Under the pieces are notes generated by a model that saw nothing but the letters and a program-made list of their open reading frames with translations, did not search any database and had not been told where the DNA came from. From Pagrus major (taxonomy: Eukaryota; Chordata; Actinopteri; Spariformes; Sparidae): DNA of 64,000 nucleotides. Both the position numbers and the translations under genes were made by a program. Numbering within the stretch: the stretch's first letter is position 1; the number at the start of each line of letters is the position of its first letter. Shown piece after piece: positions 57,309 through 64,000 of the stretch. The DNA is taken from the NCBI RefSeq assembly GCF_040436345.1, contig NC_133223.1:18143113-18207112 (forward strand), in the 5' to 3' direction.

Positions 57309-58757
57309 TTACAACATATTCCTCGTGTCCTCCCTTTTGACGTGGTCAAGTGTCTTGTCGTGGCACTTGCTTTTTTTGTTCTGGTGAGTTTTGACATGTT
57401 TTGCCAAGTGGTCACTCCTCATGAACCTCTTGCAGCAGTCCGGGCAAACAAATCGCTTCTCCCCCGTGTGAGTCCTCAGGTGTCTCTGCAGCTCGTCCGA
57501 CCTGGTGAAACTCTTGCCACAGAACAGCCAGTTGCACACAAACGGCCGCTCCCCAGAGTGCCACCTCAGGTGCGCTTTGAGGTGAGAAGTTTTCCCGTAA
57601 ACTTTCCCGCAACCCGGTATGTGACAAATGTGCTGCTTCTTCTTGCCAGGCTCGTCGCTGGACGTGGAGGACTGGCAGTTCGGACACCTGCACCTCCTGC
57701 ACCGCCGCGCAGTTGCGAGAGGGGACTTGGTGTGCAGCAGAGCCGCGATTTGCGTCTGGTATTGCGCAAAGTCCGTGTGCCCCAGAACCAAGCCCCTCTG
57801 CAGCTGGAAGCGATGGGGACCGAGGGAGGAAGTGTGGCTGACATGGTTCCCCTGCTGGAGGCTCCACCACGGAATATCCTCCCCAGGGTTTGGGGACAAC
57901 TGTCTCTGCTGCTGGTGCACAAGGCCGGAATGTCCCGTGACAAAACTTGGCATCGCGGGCGGGATGGGAGTTGGAGCTGCGTAACTGACAGCGGGGACAT
58001 AGGTGGGAGGGCAGGTGGACTGCAGGGACTGCATGGAGCAAGGTAACATCTTCACGGGGGAGAAGTCATAGGGGTACGAGGGGTCCGCCGGAGGGGTGAG
58101 GGGCAGTTCGTGGTGCGAGCTGAAGGAGCTCTGGATGTGCGCAGTCAGCTGGGGCTTGGAGGATAGTCCGAAAGTGGAGTTGCTCGCCAGGCTGCTCTGA
58201 GGGGTCCCCTCGTTAGTCCACGGGTGAAACAACCGAGAAGGGGAGCCCAGAGTCGGGTCGTAGGGGACCTGGATGAAGTCTGTCGGGTTGGATCCGTGGT
58301 GATGCCCGATCCGGTTACAAGTGGCAGCCAGGAGAGCCAGCGGGGAGTGCTTACAGTTCTCTGGAGAGGAGTTTGGAGTGCGATCCTGGAGAGCCAGACA
58401 CACATTTTCTATATTACAATCATGATCCAACACAAATAATGTGCCACCGAACAAACGATGAAATGGTTTTGTCTGAATAGTTTAAATTTCGGGATGTTGA
58501 TGACATAAAAGTTATGTTGCAGCAGAAGTCATTAACGCGTAAAAAACAATTAGCGATAGTAATTAAGTTATATGACGCAGGACTATCAAGAGAACACGAC
58601 TTTTATATACTCGTAAAAAAAAAAACACACGTAAATCAACTCGGGCTGAGCGACTTTACAAGTTATTAAAAGTCGTCAAAGTGAGGAGAAAACTTGCTGC
58701 ACAAACCTGGAGAAAAGCCTGGAGTGTCTCATTCCGCAGTACAGCCACTGCTGCCAT
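57309..58757 (-). CDS. sp5: Transcription factor Sp5
   Basis: Sp/KLF zinc-finger repressor/activator binding GC boxes, a direct target and feedback modulator of Wnt/beta-catenin signalling in vertebrates. Two coding exons: 58757-58707 (17 codons, [17 protein letters not shown]) and 58385-57309, joined in phase 0, giving 375 aa (human 398). Visible in order: Sp box [10 protein letters not shown] (31-40), [53 protein letters not shown], Buttonhead box CRRCRCPNC (246-254), and three C2H2 fingers at about 269-293, 299-323 and 329-351 with linkers SGERP and TGEKR. The third finger reads CPDCCKRF: a Cys replaces the usual Gly after the second zinc ligand. The Ala/Pro-rich runs of mammalian SP5 are absent. 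The N-terminal exon matches the family start exactly. A long plus-strand frame over exon 2 is only its GC-rich shadow. Upstream DNA is rich in TCF/LEF-like motifs. Confidence 0.97.
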
Positions 58758-58959
58758 GGTAGACGTCCTCCTCCCTCTCGACGAAAAAAACAAATAAAAA
58801 TAAAAGCGCTAATTCAGATAAATATGTGCATTCGCGGTGAAAATATCGCGTCGAGCAGCGAGGTCTCCACTCTTCAGTGCGTCCTCTCTCCCAGATATCC
58901 TCGGTCTATCTGAAGAGTGAGGGATCACTTCTTAGAATTTGATAAGGACTTTGGTGGGC

Positions 58960-59220
58960 CGCCAGCCAGTCAGAAATAAGATTTATTACTTTGAAGTTTG
59001 CCGCTGCCCAATCATCAAAGAATAGCGGCTCTTTGAGAGGGGAAAGCAAATCCTTTGAATCCACAAAGCTCCTATGGTGTGTTTGTTGGTCTGGATAAAG
59101 GAGCTGATTATTAGGGGGGATGGGAAGGGAGGAGATAAAGGCGGGACAATTAATGAAGTAATCACTATGTGGGAAATGTATATACACAAATAATTGGATT
59201 TTCTTGATCAAAGACCCCCA
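58960..59220 (-). promoter_or_regulatory. TCF/LEF motif cluster upstream of sp5
   Basis: Within about 225 bp lie CTTTGAA (58989-58995), ATCAAAG (59014-59020), CTTTGAG (59031-59037), CTTTGAA (59053-59059), ACAAAG (59063-59068) and TTGATCAAAG (59204-59213), 230-460 bp upstream of the sp5 ATG. Sp5 is a known direct Wnt/beta-catenin target in other vertebrates, so this is the likely Wnt-responsive proximal promoter. Binding is inferred. Confidence 0.55.
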
Positions 59221-60479
59221 TGCCGCCTGGAGACCCCGGTATTGGATGCTGTAGTCATCTGATCCTCTTTTTGTAATTAAGGATTTGTAGCAGAACCCTA
59301 TGTGACAATGTGACATTGTTATCTCTGGAGATCTCCAAGAGCGGTGGCTGCCTGTTTGATGGAGGAAAAGAGACCAAATCAAGTGACTCAACACAAAGTT
59401 CTCATCTCTGAAGAATCTGCGTCTCTTTTACATTTCTAATGTGAATTAAAATGTCTTTGTTGCTGCTTTGAACCGCAACACGGCATTAAAACACTTAATT
59501 ATGCCCTCTCTGAATTATTTAAATACTTATTTCTCTTTTACATTTGTTTTATCAGAACCTTACTCCTAATTTTTTTTTCTTTTTCTCCCTCTCTTTGTTC
59601 AGCACCAGAGCCTCGGGGGTAAAAAAATAAATAAAATCCCAGCAGCTAATTCAAATTATAACATGTTACTTTACATGACACAAAAAGTGGGAAACCTCTA
59701 TTTTAAATCAGGTGACAAAAGCAGCACTTGAAATGCTGATGTCTCAATCTAAACTTGCTCTGTCAGTATGTGTGAGGAGGAAGGCTCTCATAAGCATCCG
59801 AACTGAACTTTAACACAAAGGCTAAACTGCAATGTGATATTTTCTTTTCTTTTTTTGTTTCAGAACATTTAATGAAGGCAAAAAAGTATGCAGTTTTCAT
59901 AAGATAACATCCAAACTTTTTGTGGCAGAGCAGTGGAAATGGAAGTTGTAGTTTTCTATATCAACTCTCTGATCTTTATCTGGCTTCCCTGCAGAAACAA
60001 TCACTGTCCTCTCAACTAGTTTGGAGCGGCAGATTTTGAATTAGATCTGTTCCTTTGAAGGGATTAATGTTCCCAGTCCTCTCCCACGGCTTTACACACA
60101 GTCATGAGGGAAAGGGGGAGTCCTGCTGGGCTGTACTGGAGCCATGTTAAACTACAGAACTGGCTACAGGAGTGGTGTACTCACACTGTCAACTGATAAA
60201 AAAAACTAGTGCAGATTAACATTGTTTACATCACGTATGGCAGCAGCGGGGCATTGAAGTTTGTTGTATAGAGAGCTTATAAAAATATGAAGAAAACAGG
60301 AAGGTTTGAATCCAGAGCCATGTTTTATTAAATCTGGCACTTACAGAGAAAGTGTGTTTGTACTTTTGCAGTAACTTTTTTTTTAATAAGTTTTTATAAG
60401 TTACACACGTGCTTTTTGGAAACCATCTTGTAGAGATCTTATTAAAATGCTTTTGATTTTACAGGATCACAAAATATAT
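59221..60479. other. sp5 upstream intergenic sequence
   Basis: AT-rich sequence with several poly-T runs. I see no gene, no clear repeat family and no further motif cluster. Open frames are short and uninformative. Confidence 0.5.
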
Positions 60480-61740
60480 GAAGGGACCCTTTATTAACAT
60501 TTTAAAAGTTATAAGTAATGACTAACAGTAAATAAATCATTTACGAATAAGCATCCAAGAGGAGCAGCTTTTGGGTTGCCAAGTTGTGAAAAATCCCCTT
60601 TTTATGATGTTTATCTTCCCTTGTAACACAAAAATACCGTCTTTTAATGTTTTTAATTCACTGGTGAGATGAATTTCACTTTGAATAACAGAATCTTTCG
60701 CAACCTGGCATCCCAACACTTGTTCTTACTGATCTATAAACGATTCTGTCATTTTATAATTCTATTTTCACCTGTTTTGAGATCTTTCATGTCAAAATCC
60801 TTTAATCCTTTAAAGTGAATACATGTACGCTGATACAGAGCAATTCACGCTTAATAACTAATGGCTTTATAAATGGTTAATAAATCATTTACAGATGCTT
60901 TATAGATCATTTGGAATCCATTCACAAGTTTTGGGTCGCCGAGTTGTGAAGAATCCCTTTTGCTGATGTTTATCTTCCCCATGGATAACACGACAACATT
61001 GTCGTTTGATGTTTTTAATCCCTCAGTAAGATGGATTTCAGTTTGGATAACACTTTATTAATTACTTATTGAAATACGGCAGACTTCACAGCTTATTAGA
61101 AAGTGAGAAAACCTTGAGAATTCATTTATGTTACTTATTCATTTAATGCTGAGATATATAAACAAACATATATGATGAACACCAGCCAATCTGGCAACCC
61201 AAGACTCATTGATGGATGCCAAATTAATGTATAATGCATCTGTAAATGATTTATTAACCATGTAAAAAGCCATTAGTTACTGTGTGTGAAGTGCACTGTA
61301 TTAGTGTACATGTATTCACTTATAAGAATTGAAGGATTTTTACACAAAACAGCTCAAAACAGGTGAAAAGAGATTTCATAAAATGACCGATCAGTTAATA
61401 AATCAGAGAGCGAGCACAAGTTTTGGGTTGCCAGGTTGTGAAAATTCCTTTGCCTAGTGTTTATCCTTTCTATTTGAGTAACAATATAGTCATGAATGTA
61501 GGTAAAATATTAATAACTACATCCAGGGTTCTAACTTCCAACTATGCTGCAATGTATACAAAATGTTAGTAAGTCATAAGTGTATTGTTTTTACACAAAT
61601 CTGTCTTATTTTGGATAAAACCTTAACCTTGTTAGTGTTGATGGTTCATAATTGATTTATAAAGCACTTAATCATTTCTTAAACATTTATAAAGCTGTTA
61701 GTTACTACTTATAAACAATTCATAACGGGTGCCTCATCAG
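60480..61740. repeat. Array of diverged 'TTTTGGGTTGCC' repeat modules
   Basis: Three direct modules begin with TTTTGGGTTGCC or TTTTGGGTCGCC and continue with 'gttgtgaa' then 'tgtttatc': about 60569, 60929 and 61421. Inverted halves (CTGGCATCCCAACAC near 60705, CTGGCAACCCAAGAC near 61191) lie between them, together with repeated 'ttaataaatcatttac' segments. Looks like nested or tandem copies of a palindromic MITE. A related fragment (CCTGGCAACCCTTCAT) is near 34677 in gad1 intron 5. Confidence 0.55.
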
Positions 61741-62902
61741 AAAATGATACCAAGATATTTTTACCATGACATTTGCTTTATTTGTGCACATTTATTCCCT
61801 ATACTCATGTTGAATTAAAAGACTGTGGCATAGCGGGGCTCAAAATAGGTGAAAAGACAATATGAAATGGCTGAATGCTGTAAACTCAGTTAACCAGCTG
61901 GACTGACCAGCTCAGACATCACAGCAGTAAACATCTTTAGAGTCTACTTCAAAAGTTGTGTATTTGTGCAGAGAAGTGCTGTCAGTTAGTTTTTGCTTCC
62001 AGGTTTAAATGTCAGATAAATGTCAAATGTTGTAATCTGCTCTCTCATGTCAAACCAGACTACTGTTAAAGTAAAGGGAGAATCCACCCAAAAACGGAAT
62101 TAAGATTTTTCTACCATCCCGAGCAGCAGCAGCACAGATTTGTGGACATTAAAGCAGCAGAAATTAATTCTGGTTTAAGGTGGATTTTCACTTAAATCTG
62201 CTTTACATGTGAGCTGTCATGCTATGCGAAGGCAAATTCCAGCCATATATGACAACCACATGAATTTTGTGAACCATCGGCATTACCAAATTATTGATAT
62301 CTTCCTTTGAGATACTTGCTTCAGCCCTAAATGCAAGTTCTTACATTTTAATGCATCTCAATGGGACTCCAGCTGAGGGATGGATTTGGCTGAGCAGGAC
62401 TTTGATATAGTTTGTAAGAAATTCATGACTGTGTGCTCGACACAATGTCCAGTCCCCGAGGTAATTTACTTGCTCCAAACCTTTGCCGTCTTATGGCCAT
62501 GCCTCAAGTTTTACAGGGTCACCTCAGCAGTGGCTTGGCTAAAAGATTTTTTCCTGCGGCAATTGATGGGAAAATTAAGTTGGAGGAACCCCCACTGCAG
62601 TAGTTTTCTGCCTGTACACTCAAAGGTGTGAACATGGAAGCAGCCTGTACCATCCATGTATTTCATTTGGTACTTTACAGCATACAGCAGAGAGTCGATT
62701 AACAAGAGGTGAGACATGTATGAAGCTGCAATTAGGCATCACCAAATATTTATAAAGAAGATAAAGTCTTGTAGTGGTTACAGGAAACCATACTAACACA
62801 ATTAAGTATGTTTTTTTTGGCATTATCTCCACTGTGGAGGCACATATATGTGTTCACAGCATTTGAGTCCAAGACAAATTTACCTACAGGGACAATTAAA
62901 GT
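61741..62902. other. Intergenic sequence without recognised features
   Basis: I see no gene or clear repeat here, apart from a MITE-end-like 'aatccacccaaaaacggaat' near 62081. A plus-strand frame at 62380-62631 has no recognisable family. Confidence 0.45.
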
Positions 62903-63018
62903 ATCGCATATTGTATCGTATCGTACCATACCGTACTTTTTCGTATCGTATCGTATCGTATCGTATCATATTGTACTGTACTTTTTCTTATCGTATTGTA
63001 TCGTATCGTACCATATCT
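62903..63018. repeat. Degenerate (TCGTA)n pentanucleotide array
   Basis: About 20 units of TCGTA and variants (TTGTA, CCGTA, CTGTA, CCATA), broken by two spacers 'gtacttttt' (around 62934 and 62979). It accounts for the YRIVSYRI-type open frames. Confidence 0.9.
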
Positions 63019-63439
63019 AAAAGGTGGGACACTGAAGCAAGTATTTTTCAAGATATGTAAAATTTGGCTCATTCAATTTGAATTTCATGACTTTAAAACT
63101 GAATGAAACATTTTCTAAAAGTTCAACAGCTGACAAACATGTGCTTAGGTTCCCATTAATTTCATATTGACATTGTTTTTGTAACTTACACTGTGAAAAT
63201 TAAAGCAGCTTTGAGACACTAACATTGTTAGAAAGTACTGCTTAGATCATTTCAATTAAAACAACAACAAATACAACAGAAATCTATACTTAAAATTTAA
63301 ATGTATCAAAGTATGATCCCATGGCAGTCACCATATTTTGGTGGGTAAATCTGCTTATCGTAGCTATGGATCCCCCATGGATGGTTATCGTAGCTAAAAA
63401 ACTGACAAAAACGATTTTATACAACGCGATGTCTATAGA

Positions 63440-63770
63440 AAATTTCGGGGAAAAAGCAAAAAAAAGTTCAAATTCATCTGTAACTTTGTGTTTTGTCTCA
63501 TTTTTGGTAATTTAATTACACTCAAAATATAAGTGTGGGGAGGGGGGAGAGAGTCTGTAACCATAACCGTAAAAACAATTACAGTTCATAAATTTTTCCA
63601 GCTGGGTGGAAACAAGCTACAAGGTGTATAACCCCCACCTACTATGACAAAGTGAGAACGGAAAGAAACGGAAATGATTTACATGTCATTTATACGATAT
63701 TATCTTGTGTATTAACATGATATCAATATTTAATTTTTAAATTTCCCTAACCCTACACCCCTAGTTTTGC
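63440..63770 (+). repeat. Dispersed repeat with GATATC-rich ends, copy 2
   Basis: Shares 'taactttgtgttttgtctca', 'aattacactcaaaatataag', 'gagagtctgtaaccataacc' and 'atgatatcaatattt' with the copy at 42603-42990, in the same order. Confidence 0.65.
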
Positions 63771-63841
63771 CTAATATGTGATAAGGATTGCAATTTACTT
63801 CTGAATATGAGGGAAAAATGCACCAGTAGTCAAAGATCAGC

Positions 63842-63963
63842 AGTTTAAACACGTTTATTTGCCTCATATAAAACTGCAGTTTGCTATAAATAAATAAAAA
63901 TGTACAACAGACATCACGTGAGTTTGTTTTGGTTCAGGTCCAGCTTGGGTTGAAGAAGGCAAT
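63842..63963 (-). other. Candidate 3'-terminal exon of a minus-strand gene (myo3b by synteny?)
   Basis: On the minus strand a strong pyrimidine tract and acceptor (TTCTTCTCTCTTCCGCAG, ending 63964) precede short open sequence. One frame reads CLLQPKLDLNQNKLT then TGA (63914-63916); another ends earlier at 63934-63936. A polyadenylation signal AATAAA (TTTATT on + near 63854-63859) and AU-rich ATTTATTTA follow. In human, MYO3B lies next to SP5 in this direction, so this may be its last exon. The peptide alone does not prove it. Confidence 0.35.
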
Positions 63964-64000
63964 CTGCGGAAGAGAGAGAAGAACTGCATCAATCACCATA

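Noticed and set aside
57306-58046. Long 246-residue plus-strand frame
   Set aside because: It lies wholly antisense to the zinc-finger exon of sp5 and results from GC-rich codons. Its sequence shows no domain.
62808-63060. YRIVSYRI-type frames
   Set aside because: Translation of the TCGTA array.

Overview
The window is vertebrate nuclear DNA, and almost certainly from a ray-finned (percomorph-like) teleost. It carries intron-rich genes with GT-AG junctions, compact introns, and many short DNA-transposon families typical of fish genomes. Four protein-coding genes could be rebuilt exon by exon, with every junction keeping the reading frame: tlk1 (+ strand, 5' end outside the window), gorasp2 (-), gad1 (-) and sp5 (-). 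A possible last exon of a fifth minus-strand gene sits at the right edge. The order sp5 - gad1 - gorasp2 - tlk1, with tlk1 on the opposite strand from the other three, matches human 2q31.1. By the same synteny the gene entering from the right edge is expected to be myo3b.

Layout. 1-9.1 kb: last 18 coding exons and 3' UTR of tlk1; the large intron at 6.0-7.6 kb contains a 1.5-kb hAT-like element that itself carries a TTAA-flanked foldback element. 9.1-11.0 kb: convergent tlk1/gorasp2 tails with dispersed repeats. 11.0-19.0 kb: gorasp2 (10 coding exons), whose first intron contains a decayed Tc1-like transposon. 19.0-26.7 kb: intergenic, with repeat copies and some homeodomain/TCF-motif-rich stretches. 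26.7-40.4 kb: gad1 (16 coding exons, 592 aa) with a long candidate 3' UTR that has been invaded by a MITE directly after the stop codon. 40.4-56.8 kb: gad1-sp5 intergenic region, rich in microsatellites and repeats, with no convincing gene. 56.8-58.8 kb: sp5 (2 coding exons, 375 aa) with a dense cluster of TCF/LEF-like motifs just upstream. 58.8-63.8 kb: intergenic, with repeated modules and a degenerate TCGTA pentanucleotide array. 63.8-64.0 kb: candidate terminal exon.

The genes do not form a pathway. tlk1 (chromatin-assembly kinase), gorasp2 (Golgi stacking), gad1 (GABA synthesis) and sp5 (Wnt-responsive transcription factor) are an ancient syntenic block. I found no CRISPR array, operon, rRNA, tRNA or novel enzyme system. 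The unusual content lies in nested transposons, repeat architecture, two substitutions at otherwise conserved protein positions (gad1 active site, sp5 third zinc finger) and candidate regulatory DNA. Family names for repeats rest on recognition of ends and target-site duplications, not on a database search.
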